From positions 186,001 to 250,000 of the forward strand of contig NZ_SNYH01000003.1 of NCBI RefSeq assembly GCF_004363005.1: a stretch of DNA of 64,000 bases, in the 5' to 3' direction. Below the pieces are notes generated by a model. The model did no database searches. It had not been told where the DNA came from and saw only the letters and a program-made list of their open reading frames with translations. Origin of the DNA: Tenacibaculum caenipelagi. Lineage in GTDB: Bacteria > Bacteroidota > Bacteroidia > Flavobacteriales > Flavobacteriaceae. This document shows positions 6,202-11,719 of the stretch, in pieces. Made by a program: the position numbers and the translations under genes. How positions within the stretch are numbered: position 1 is the stretch's first letter; every line of letters begins with the position of its first letter.

Positions 6202-6420
6202 TTAACCTCTTGTTATTTCTCCTGATTTCTGTTTGAAATCATCTGGTATTACGGTAGAAAAGTTATATCCATCACCGCATTCAATATCTTCAGAATAATC
6301 ACCAATTAATATACATGGGTAACTTCTTATTACTCTGTTAATCCTACCTTCGTATTCATTCCCAAAAAAGTCAAGTGCTTTACTCAATTCACTTTTACTA
6401 TTCAATAATATTTTTTCCAT
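6202..6420 (-). CDS. Hypothetical phage protein
   Basis: A 72-residue protein (MEKILLNSKSELSKALDFFG) without recognised family. It is acidic, with a middle of alternating hydrophobic residues (RVIRSYPCILIGDYSEDI). The start follows a TAGTAG variant of the dispersed element by three bases, and the TAA stop is followed by AAACAGTAG for the next gene. Confidence 0.6.
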   Translation of the reverse strand: MEKILLNSKSELSKALDFFGNEYEGRINRVIRSYPCILIGDYSEDIECGDGYNFSTVIPDDFKQKSGEITRG

Positions 6421-6426
6421 TATCTA

Positions 6427-6771
6427 CTATTTAATTAGTCTTTGTTTTTTTACATATTCAAGTCTTTCTTGAAATGTAGTTTTAGGAAGAATGACAGATT
6501 CATCTTTGCTTGTTTCAGTTAGTAAATGGTATTCTTCATTTATATATTCACTAAACATTCCATCACAAACACCTTCACTTCCTGCGTCCTCAAACATTTT
6601 TAATTCCCTAGCAATGTCTTGGCAAGATGTATGAGCTTTCCAAGTATAAATTGTTCCTTCGTACACATTTGTTTGTGATTCGTAAACCTCTCCTTTTGGG
6701 ATTACACCCCAACAAAAATTGCATCGGTGCTCTTTTCTAGCTTTAGGCTTTGAACTGTTTAATGTTTCCAT
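6427..6771 (-). CDS. Zinc-finger-like phage protein
   Basis: The likely start is ATG 6771 (METLNSSKPKARKEHRCNFC), giving 114 residues. The pattern HRCNFCWGVIPKGEVY...WKAHTSC is a C-x2-C...H-x2-C zinc site with a glycine turn, as in small phage proteins related to HNH or treble-clef folds. No catalytic residues are evident. The leader has the extended junction element: CTGTAG at 6799, the hairpin 6787-6802 and an A-rich stretch, 27 nt in all before ATG. Confidence 0.65.
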   Translation of the reverse strand: METLNSSKPKARKEHRCNFCWGVIPKGEVYESQTNVYEGTIYTWKAHTSCQDIARELKMFEDAGSEGVCDGMFSEYINEEYHLLTETSKDESVILPKTTFQERLEYVKKQRLIK

Positions 6772-6786
6772 AGTTTGCGTTTTTGT

Positions 6787-6802
6787 GTAGCTCAATAGCT
6801 AC
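6787..6802. repeat. 16-nt hairpin in extended junction element
   Basis: GTAGCT-CAAT-AGCTAC, identical to 4567-4582. It overlaps CTGTAG (6799-6804), so the stop codon of the 6799-6933 gene lies in its stem. If it folds in RNA, it would sit between the stop of one gene and the start of the next. Confidence 0.75.
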
Positions 6803-6933
6803 AGTTTAAATTCATTAATTTTCTCTCTCAGTTCTTCAAATGTTTCTTTTGTTAAATATTTTTTTGTACTATTTATCACAATCATCACTGGATAGGTCTT
6901 ACCGTATTTTGTTATATGTTTTAGATATATCAT
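6799..6933 (-). CDS. Small phage protein, 44 residues
   Basis: ATG 6933 begins MIYLKHITKYGKTYPVMIVI and the frame ends AAA-CTG-TAG at 6799. The peptide has two strand-like segments and a charged helix (TKETFEELREKINEF), so it looks like a folded mini-protein. It starts four bases after the GTGTAG end of the methyltransferase gene. Function unknown. Confidence 0.65.
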   Translation of the reverse strand: MIYLKHITKYGKTYPVMIVINSTKKYLTKETFEELREKINEFKL

Positions 6934-6937
6934 TTAA

Positions 6938-7432
6938 CTACACTTTTAATGAACAGTACATTTTGCCGAGACCGTTCTTTTCGGCATTTTTTAAAGCTTG
7001 AATAGCTTTAGATCCTATTGCAAATAATGTGGTACCATTTGCAGGTTGATTCCCTAACTCACCACTTGGTTTGATAAAGCTTATTCTTGATTTAGTGAAT
7101 AAGTGAGCGTCTGAATTATCAGCAATTAATTGCCACCATGAAGCAGAAGTTCTATCTGGAAATAAAGCAATTCCATTTCCGTGATGGATAAATTTATTTA
7201 TCCAAGCTGTTTTTGTTTTTCTATCTCCGAAAGGTGGATTCATCCAAACAAAACCAATCCAACCGGTATTTAAACCATCATTTTTATTAGTGAAAAATCT
7301 TGTTGCAGGAACATTACAAAAACTTCTATCTTCTGGACTCGCTACATCTAAATCAAATTTGACATCTAGCGCATCAAAAATAAATTTTGCCGTGTACCAC
7401 TCGTTAGATTTTCCTTGTGCTTCGTGTGACAT
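6938..7432 (-). CDS. Phage-type DNA N-6-adenine methyltransferase (Dam)
   Basis: The 164-residue protein is a short phage adenine methyltransferase. It has NEWYTAKFIFDALDVKFDLD near the start, the catalytic NPPF (FVWMNPPFGDRKT, about residue 64), and a conserved C-terminal part (FPDRTSASWWQ, LFTKSRISFIKP, NGTTLFAIG). These enzymes methylate adenine in phage DNA, usually against host restriction. It is the second methyltransferase of this prophage, besides the D12 enzyme at 3667. Start 7432 follows CAGTAG by six bases. Confidence 0.9.
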   Translation of the reverse strand: MSHEAQGKSNEWYTAKFIFDALDVKFDLDVASPEDRSFCNVPATRFFTNKNDGLNTGWIGFVWMNPPFGDRKTKTAWINKFIHHGNGIALFPDRTSASWWQLIADNSDAHLFTKSRISFIKPSGELGNQPANGTTLFAIGSKAIQALKNAEKNGLGKMYCSLKV

Positions 7433-7444
7433 CTTTAACTACTG

Positions 7445-7543
7445 TTAATTTGTTTCACTGTTAAGCCATTCTATACATTCTGAACACAAGTACACAGAAT
7501 TATTATTATCTCCACAAGCAGCACAATTATTTCCTTTATTCAT
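7445..7543 (-). CDS. Micro-protein with two C-x2-C pairs
   Basis: This 32-residue frame (MNKGNNCAACGDNNNSVYLC then SECIEWLNSETN) has the pattern C-x2-C-x9-C-x2-C, which is enough for a zinc knuckle. It starts one base after CAGTAG (7545) and its TAA stop is followed directly by CAGTAG for the methyltransferase gene. Strict cysteine spacing and both junction elements support translation. Confidence 0.65.
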   Translation of the reverse strand: MNKGNNCAACGDNNNSVYLCSECIEWLNSETN

Positions 7544-7551
7544 ACTACTGT

Positions 7552-7824
7552 TTAATTGTATAGTACACCCATTCCTGAACAAACAGGACAACCACCACCT
7601 TGGCAGTTATAACATGGGTAACTTTCTTGTTGTTTTACTTCTTTACATAATTCATGTCCGAAAAGGCGCATAGCATCCCTTTGGTTAAATTCATCTGCGT
7701 TTAATCTGCGTGCGCAATTTTCGCAGTAATGTTTTCTGCTTCCGTAGTTGTACCAATTTGCTTTTTTTCCTGTGGTGCAACTACTCATGTTGCATGTTCC
7801 GTTTAATTCGCCTTTATCACTCAT
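7552..7824 (-). CDS. Cysteine-rich zinc-binding phage protein
   Basis: A 90-residue protein with two cysteine clusters. Residues about 30-40 hold HYCENCARRLN; the C-terminus holds YPCYNCQGGGCPVCSGMG, a DnaJ-like CxxCxGxG-type zinc site. The end resembles the zinc-binding tails of phage regulators. The start at 7824 follows CTGTAG (7826) by one base. Function unknown. Confidence 0.65.
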   Translation of the reverse strand: MSDKGELNGTCNMSSCTTGKKANWYNYGSRKHYCENCARRLNADEFNQRDAMRLFGHELCKEVKQQESYPCYNCQGGGCPVCSGMGVLYN

Positions 7825-7837
7825 ACTACAGTTTTTT

Positions 7838-7857
7838 AAATGCCCCGAAGGGCATTT
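7838..7857. repeat. Perfect hairpin with UUCG loop
   Basis: AAATGCCC and GGGCATTT form a perfect 8-bp stem around a four-base loop that reads TTCG on the minus strand, a C(UUCG)G tetraloop, one of the most stable RNA loops. It stands 21 bases downstream of the GG-leader peptide gene. No run of T follows on the minus strand, so it may protect or process mRNA or act as a weak terminator. Confidence 0.6.
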
Positions 7858-7878
7858 TGTTAACTTCTAGTTTTGATA

Positions 7879-8106
7879 TTAGCACATGCTTTGAGCTTCT
7901 ATATTTCCACTTAAATATGTTTTATAATACACACCACCACTCCACTCTTCGTGATAATACCCTCCATCATCCGACTTGACAGCCCAATGAACCCCTTGAA
8001 ATACTCCTGAACACACAGTAGAACCCGATTCATATCTCCCTCCTTTAACTTGTTGTTGTTCAGAAATACTTAATGGTTTTCCTAATTCTAAAATTGATTT
8101 TTTCAT
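7879..8106 (-). CDS. Double-glycine-leader bacteriocin-like peptide precursor
   Basis: The 75-residue product has a leader of the ComC/bacteriocin type: MKKSILELGKPLSISEQQQ followed by VKGG. This is the usual form of leaders cut after GG by C39-peptidase ABC transporters in Bacteroidetes (conserved L, E-Q-x-x-V/I, GG). The core of 52 residues is rich in G, Y, S and W, with two cysteines (STVCSG and the C-terminal SMC). No transporter or modification enzyme is nearby. It lies in the phage accessory array but lacks the junction element before its start and has its own 113-bp upstream region. Confidence 0.8.
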   Translation of the reverse strand: MKKSILELGKPLSISEQQQVKGGRYESGSTVCSGVFQGVHWAVKSDDGGYYHEEWSGGVYYKTYLSGNIEAQSMC

Positions 8107-8141
8107 GATTAAATGATTTTAAAAATTTGCCTACTCTATTA

Positions 8142-8173
8142 GCTTTTCGGCTTCCGCTTTTCGGTTGAAAAGC
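8142..8173. repeat. Short direct repeats and hairpin upstream of the GG peptide
   Basis: GCTTTTCGG occurs at 8142-8150 and 8156-8164, 14 bp apart. The second copy pairs with GAAAAGC (8167-8173) around the loop GGTT. They lie in the 113-bp gap in front of the GG-peptide gene, the largest gap in this part of the operon. A regulatory role is possible. Confidence 0.5.
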
Positions 8174-8219
8174 TTGTGAAGTATTATCTTTGGAGTCCTA
8201 CGTCGAAAGTTTTGGTGCT

Positions 8220-8411
8220 TCACCTAGCTTTTGTTTTAGCTCTCGCTTCGGCGGGAGCTTGTTTTATATACTGTATTTGATTCTTTAATAATTCTAAATA
8301 TTTTGCTCTTGCTTTATGAATTACTATTACCATTTGAGATTTGGTTAACCCTAATTCAACCATTTCATCAATCCATCTTTGAGCCATTTCTTCTTCTTTT
8401 TGGTTTGCCAT
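8220..8411 (-). CDS. Hypothetical phage protein, helical
   Basis: ATG 8411 (MANQKEEEMAQRWIDEMVEL) follows the CAGTAG element by two bases and gives 63 residues; the in-frame ATG 8432 would overlap the previous gene. The protein is one long charged helix region ending in an alanine/lysine-rich tail (APAEARAKTKAR). Function unknown. Confidence 0.6.
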   Translation of the reverse strand: MANQKEEEMAQRWIDEMVELGLTKSQMVIVIHKARAKYLELLKNQIQYIKQAPAEARAKTKAR

Positions 8412-8413
8412 AA

Positions 8414-8737
8414 CTACTGTTTTGGTGAACACTTAATTGCATACACTAAATCAAAAGACGCTAACTCAAGAGCATGAATATGAACCTCTGGTGCATCACC
8501 AATACCGCCTGAATTATCTGGATAAGGTATATGAATGAAAAAATCATTTTCATCTAAATCCATATTTGGAAGAGTAAATACATATCCAGTATCAGTATTC
8601 TCTTTATCTTTCCATTGAATTTCTACTTTTCCGCCTGCATCTACTCGACCAATTATTTTTTTATTCAATAATTCAAAATTGTCATATTCAAGTGCATTGG
8701 TTCTTTGGTGAATTAATTCTTGTATTGTTGTTAACAT
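8414..8737 (-). CDS. Hypothetical phage protein
   Basis: The 107-residue acidic protein (MLTTIQELIHQRTNALEYDN) has a middle of beta strands (IIGRVDAGGKVEIQWKD) and a late HIHALELASFDLVYAIK. No family recognised. It ends AAA-CAG-TAG, the junction element of the next gene. Its own start has only a distant TAGTAG copy (8773), 35 bases upstream. Confidence 0.65.
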   Translation of the reverse strand: MLTTIQELIHQRTNALEYDNFELLNKKIIGRVDAGGKVEIQWKDKENTDTGYVFTLPNMDLDENDFFIHIPYPDNSGGIGDAPEVHIHALELASFDLVYAIKCSPKQ

Positions 8738-8775
8738 GGTTATTTTATTTAAAGTTGTTAATATTAGTTTTACTA

Positions 8776-8856
8776 CTATTTAAAAACACAACGAGTTACT
8801 GATACTCCGTTTATTGCTCTTGAGTTCTGAGGCGTACGTAATATTCGCCCTTTCAC
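8776..8856 (-). CDS. Possible 26-residue frame ending in a TAGTAG junction
   Basis: A frame from GTG 8856 (MKGRILRTPQNSRAINGVSV) ends AAA-TAG-TAG at 8776, like other junctions here. The same stretch is framed by the 10-bp inverted repeat 8787-8796/8855-8864, so it could as well be structured RNA. Neither reading is secure. Confidence 0.3.
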   Translation of the reverse strand: MKGRILRTPQNSRAINGVSVTRCVFK

Positions 8857-8864
8857 TCGTTGTG
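8787..8864. repeat. 10-bp perfect inverted repeat, 58-nt spacer
   Basis: CACAACGAGT (8787-8796) and ACTCGTTGTG (8855-8864) are perfect complements. On the minus strand the distal arm is followed by five T. The stem could close a long structured element between the genes at 8737 and 8874. Confidence 0.55.
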
Positions 8865-8873
8865 CTTGGTTTT

Positions 8874-9056
8874 TTAATTGGTTATGCTTCTTAAGACCAT
8901 TGCTTTCCCTTCTTTTATCCAGACTTTTCCTTCATTTATTTGAATTTTCTCTAGATTCCTTGCGTCTAATAATGCTTTTTCTCCCTGTTCTTTTAGATAT
9001 GCTTGAGTGTATTCCTTAGTAGATTTACCTCCATCAAATTTTTTCTTTCTTGCCAT
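8874..9056 (-). CDS. Hypothetical basic phage protein
   Basis: A 60-residue basic protein (MARKKKFDGGKSTKEYTQAY) with a helical middle (LKEQGEKALLDARNLEKIQI). The start overlaps the end of the upstream frame (9034-9174) by 23 bases in another reading frame. Function unknown. Confidence 0.55.
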   Translation of the reverse strand: MARKKKFDGGKSTKEYTQAYLKEQGEKALLDARNLEKIQINEGKVWIKEGKAMVLRSITN

Positions 9057-9174
9057 AACTTTTATGTTTTTCTAAACCTATTAATTGCTTTAGTTCTGAA
9101 TTTATGTAGCCTATCCATTGATCAACACTACTAGTTTTTCTTTTTGGAAATACTACTGTTTGTATTCGTATCAT
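9034..9174 (-). CDS. Small phage protein, 46 residues
   Basis: The frame starts at ATG 9174 (MIRIQTVVFPKRKTSSVDQW) and contains IGYINSELKQLIGLEKHK, which reads like genuine coding sequence. It overlaps the next gene by 23 bases. A CAGTAG copy (9153-9158) lies inside its first codons but no start codon follows it there. Function unknown. Confidence 0.45.
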   Translation of the reverse strand: MIRIQTVVFPKRKTSSVDQWIGYINSELKQLIGLEKHKSYGKKEKI

Positions 9175-9227
9175 AATTACCTAGTATTGGTTTGTAATAA
9201 TTTGAAATAGTTTTTTATAATATGATT

Positions 9228-9926
9228 TTACTTTTCGTGCCTCAAGCTTTCTCCTTTCCAAACTAATATGTTGCACATTTCAGGTATCCTATCAGCTATT
9301 CTAGAACCATATCGTTCTAATATGTTTGACATCGATAAATTTGTTGTAATGATGGTTAAAGATTTCCCTTTGTGTCTTTCAAATAATACTTCCTCCATTA
9401 ACTCGTAAGAGTTAAAAGCCTTTTTTTCAGCACCTAAATCATCAAAATTTATTTTTCCTTTATAAAAACTTTTAATATTGAAATCAAGATGATCTTTCTT
9501 GGAAGACAACATATACCCGCTAACCATACTAATACAACTTACTGTTCTAAAATGCATTCTAGCGTATCTGTGTTTTTTTATCAGCTCTCTGCCTGCTTTA
9601 GACAATATTTCAAAGAGTTTACTTTTTCCTACTCCTATTTCACCAGAAATAAATAACCCCTTGACTAATGAAGGTTTGTTTTTTATAATTCCATTTTTAT
9701 CAAAGTTTTCATCCCCAGCAAAGTATCTTAGTATTGTAAAAACTATTTCCCTATTGAAATCGTTAATCTTAAAAGCGCATTTAGATTCTTTGCAATAATC
9801 TTCTGGTTTGGTCTCTAATATTTCATTGGAAGCTTTTTTAAACTCATTCCATAAAATATTTTTATCTATCGATACAATCTCTTTATCCACTCCAACCACT
9901 TCTTGAATGATGCATTTTTTATTCAT
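9228..9926 (-). CDS. DnaC-like AAA+ helicase loader
   Basis: The 232-residue protein has the features of DnaC/DnaI-type ATPases. The Walker A motif is GLFISGEIGVGKSKLFEIL (about residues 91-109), the Walker B is INFDDLGAEKK, sensor 1 is LTIITTNLS, and the box around the arginine finger is LERYGSRIADRIPEM. Such proteins load the replicative helicase at phage or chromosomal origins. The gene overlaps the start of the upstream initiator gene by eight bases, as lambda O and P lie together. Confidence 0.88.
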   Translation of the reverse strand: MNKKCIIQEVVGVDKEIVSIDKNILWNEFKKASNEILETKPEDYCKESKCAFKINDFNREIVFTILRYFAGDENFDKNGIIKNKPSLVKGLFISGEIGVGKSKLFEILSKAGRELIKKHRYARMHFRTVSCISMVSGYMLSSKKDHLDFNIKSFYKGKINFDDLGAEKKAFNSYELMEEVLFERHKGKSLTIITTNLSMSNILERYGSRIADRIPEMCNILVWKGESLRHEK

Positions 9927-10668
9927 ATTCCTTCATTTTTTCTATAAGTGACTCTCTGTTCAAAGTTTCGACAGTACTCTGTTTAGTTTCTGACTCTAGT
10001 TTTATTTTTTTATCTACCCAATCTGTTTCGTCCCAACTTGATTGGTACCCCCACCATCCATGTATCTTTTCTTTTGTGTGTTTTTTGTAATCGAAGTATG
10101 CAAGTGTTTGTTTTTTAAAATTTTCAAATTCATTTTTGTTTTTTAAACTTCTTAGAAAACCATGAACTTTTATTTTTTGAGATTCTGTAGTTTGTGAAAA
10201 ATAATTACAAATCAATTTTTCAAAATCACACATCTCACTTGTTTGTTTGTTTATTGGTTTATTGGTTATATGGTTTATTGGTTTATTTATACTAACAGTG
10301 CCTTGTAATGTGCTTTGGCTTTGCTTTATACTTTGGATTGATGTTGCTTTGTCTAGTGCTTTGGTTGTTGCTTTGGTATTATTTACAATAGCAACTATAT
10401 TACTAGTATGTTGGTTTTTTGATTCTTCAATCATATCTATGAACCCCCAATTAACTAGATCAGTCAATCCCTTTTTATAAGTTTTCCAGTTTTTTACTCC
10501 AATAGCCTCCATTACCATGTGTGATGGAAGACCAAATTTTTCTTTCCATCCAAGCCTATTACATTGCTCAATTGCGAAAAAGTATATAGCAGTATGAATA
10601 GGTCTTATTAATTCTGGGTTTTCAAATGAGAAATCAAACCATTGCCTACTTAATTCATAACTATTCAT
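9919..10668 (-). CDS. Phage replication initiator (lambda O-like position)
   Basis: The 249-residue protein starts MNSYELSRQWFDFSFENPEL. Residues 1-90 look like a winged-helix region seen in phage replication proteins (HTAIYFFAIEQCNRLGWKEKFGLP, then a helix pair VMEAIGVKNWKTYKKGLTDLVNWGFI). The middle (about 95-145) is low-complexity, rich in N, T, K, S and Q, and is encoded by short DNA repeats. The end (GWWGYQSSWDETDW) resembles the tail of DnaD-type initiators. With the following DnaC-like loader it forms an O/P-like pair. The exact family is not certain. Confidence 0.7.
   Translation of the reverse strand: MNSYELSRQWFDFSFENPELIRPIHTAIYFFAIEQCNRLGWKEKFGLPSHMVMEAIGVKNWKTYKKGLTDLVNWGFIDMIEESKNQHTSNIVAIVNNTKATTKALDKATSIQSIKQSQSTLQGTVSINKPINHITNKPINKQTSEMCDFEKLICNYFSQTTESQKIKVHGFLRSLKNKNEFENFKKQTLAYFDYKKHTKEKIHGWWGYQSSWDETDWVDKKIKLESETKQSTVETLNRESLIEKMKEYE
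10249..10375. repeat. Iteron-like repeats inside the initiator gene, candidate phage origin
   Basis: Two clusters of short direct repeats lie within the initiator gene (plus-strand coordinates). GTTTATTGG/T starts at 10249, 10257, 10273 and 10281, all at multiples of 8 bp. TGCTTTG starts at 10311, 10345, 10357 and 10369, the last three at exact 12-bp steps, with degenerate copies at 10322 and 10329. In lambda the origin iterons lie inside gene O; the same layout is inferred here. The repeats also explain the low-complexity middle of the protein. Confidence 0.55.
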
Positions 10669-10864
10669 AATCTTCTATTCTATCGGGGTAATTAATTTTG
10701 TTTTCAACTGCCATTTCAATTAGCTTTATAGTTGTTTTTAATGGCGTAACAACTTCTTTTTGAATTTTCTTATAATCCTCCTTATTGTAACTCTTTATGC
10801 ATAGTAATTGAGCATCCTCCGCCTCTCTAAGTGTTGTTTTCAATAAGTTTATAGGATAATTCAT
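10661..10864 (-). CDS. Hypothetical phage protein
   Basis: A 67-residue helical protein (MNYPINLLKTTLREAEDAQL) whose stop overlaps the initiator start by eight bases and whose start overlaps the stop of the upstream gene by four bases (ATGA). The tight overlaps show translational coupling with the replication genes. Function unknown. Confidence 0.65.
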   Translation of the reverse strand: MNYPINLLKTTLREAEDAQLLCIKSYNKEDYKKIQKEVVTPLKTTIKLIEMAVENKINYPDRIEDYE

Positions 10865-11097
10865 ATTCTTTCTATAGTCTTTGCTATAAGATTATTAAAA
10901 GTGTTTGTTTTACTTTCCTGGGCGTTTGATATGAACTCTACAGAAAGTTTGTCTCCTTCCTTTAAATACTTCCCTATCTCTTTTAGTTTTCCTCTTAACT
11001 CAACCCACATTGAGTTGCTTCCTTCTTGAATTTTAACTTTCTGCTTTGGCGGCTTACTTTCATACTTTACCTGAATAACAACTCCCTGTACTTTCAT
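10861..11097 (-). CDS. Possible OB-fold, single-strand-binding-like phage protein
   Basis: The 78-residue protein (MKVQGVVIQVKYESKPPKQK) has the strand order expected of a small OB fold: VVIQV, KQKVKIQEGSNSMWVELRG, then DKLSVEFIS and a helical end. Position between recombination and replication genes fits a DNA-binding role. The assignment rests on pattern only. Its ATG overlaps the stop of the upstream small gene (TAATG). Confidence 0.5.
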   Translation of the reverse strand: MKVQGVVIQVKYESKPPKQKVKIQEGSNSMWVELRGKLKEIGKYLKEGDKLSVEFISNAQESKTNTFNNLIAKTIERI

Positions 11098-11267
11098 TAT
11101 TTTATTACCATTTGTATTTTAAACTTGTATAGGTTTCTTAACTTTTTTAGAGCAAAGCTTTTTTCTGCAATAAGAGCATCTTCATTAGTAGCATAAATAC
11201 CTACTATCTTCTCTTGTTGATCTACATAAGAAGCAAACTCTTTTACTTTCTCTATGTATTCTTCCAT
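11097..11267 (-). CDS. Small phage protein, 56 residues, behind a G9 tract
   Basis: The frame starts at ATG 11267 (MEEYIEKVKEFASYVDQQEK) and ends with TAATG overlapping the next start. It is helical with a central beta-like segment (IVGIYATNEDALIAEK). A run of nine G lies five bases before the ATG (11273-11281). An upstream ATG at 11295 is out of frame by one base, so loss of one G would fuse it to this gene. Confidence 0.6.
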   Translation of the reverse strand: MEEYIEKVKEFASYVDQQEKIVGIYATNEDALIAEKSFALKKLRNLYKFKIQMVIK

Positions 11268-11272
11268 TTTTA

Positions 11273-11281
11273 CCCCCCCCC
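11273..11281 (-). repeat. Homopolymer G9 (minus strand) before a start codon
   Basis: Nine C in a row on the plus strand in an otherwise AT-rich region. Tracts of this length can slip during replication. It sits where a ribosome-binding site would be for the 11097-11267 gene, so length changes would alter both spacing and the frame of the upstream ATG at 11295. Confidence 0.8.
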
Positions 11282-11299
11282 GTTTTTGAAGTCATGATA

Positions 11300-11719
11300 T
11301 TATTTATTTAAAGTGTTTATATCAACCGCTAATCCTTTTTCTATTAGTCCGAATACGTCGAAGTGCCACTCAAATACTCTTTGAATACTTGTATATGATA
11401 ACATTGTTAATGGATTAAAATCGTTTCTTAATATTTGTGACCTCTCATTTTCATTAAACGTTTCATACAAATCAATCCACCCATGTTCAGTTAAAAAACG
11501 TTTTTTCAAGTATGATAGTGGTCTTAAAGCTAATTCTAAAGCGCAATCATTACAGTCTGCGTCTAAATAAAAATCATACCCTTGTGTAGTTGTCAGTAAA
11601 ACATCTGGATTCACATGAAGTGAATCTATAGTGTCAATAATTTTTGTAATTTCATCAGTAATAACGCATTTTACTTGATGTTCTAAATAAGGTGTAATAT
11701 GCTTTGATTCTAATTTCAT
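11300..11719 (-). CDS. Hypothetical phage protein
   Basis: A 139-residue protein (MKLESKHITPYLEHQVKCVI). It holds a compact middle (GYDFYLDADCNDCALELALR) and a late SYTSIQRVFEWHFDVFGLIE. Proteins of this look occur beside NinG-like genes in flavobacterial prophages, but no function is known to me. It overlaps the NinG stop/start region by four bases (11716-11719). Confidence 0.65.
   Translation of the reverse strand: MKLESKHITPYLEHQVKCVITDEITKIIDTIDSLHVNPDVLLTTTQGYDFYLDADCNDCALELALRPLSYLKKRFLTEHGWIDLYETFNENERSQILRNDFNPLTMLSYTSIQRVFEWHFDVFGLIEKGLAVDINTLNK

Larger units (their letters stand above)
3104..8778 (-). promoter_or_regulatory. Dispersed start-associated element AAAC(A/T)GTAG at gene junctions
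   Basis: On the minus strand the hexamer C(A/T)GTAG, usually preceded by TAAA or TTAA, lies at 3104, 4455, 4864, 5017, 5238, 5510, 5782, 5983, 6193, 6799, 7439, 7545, 7826 and 8414. TAGTAG variants are at 6424 and 8773 and GTGTAG is at 6938. In most cases a start codon follows after 1-6 nt; at 4864 and 6799 it follows after exactly 27 nt. TAG serves as the stop of the previous gene in several copies (for example 4864, 5017, 5238, 6799, 8414). In others it comes after a complete TAA stop (5516, 5789, 5990, 6202, 7445, 7552). The sequence is therefore conserved as DNA or RNA, not as a protein end. Confidence 0.75.

Noticed and set aside
10249-10375. CRISPR array
   Set aside because: Repeats are 7-9 bp with spacers of a few bases, inside a gene; no repeat-spacer structure of CRISPR size is present anywhere in the window.
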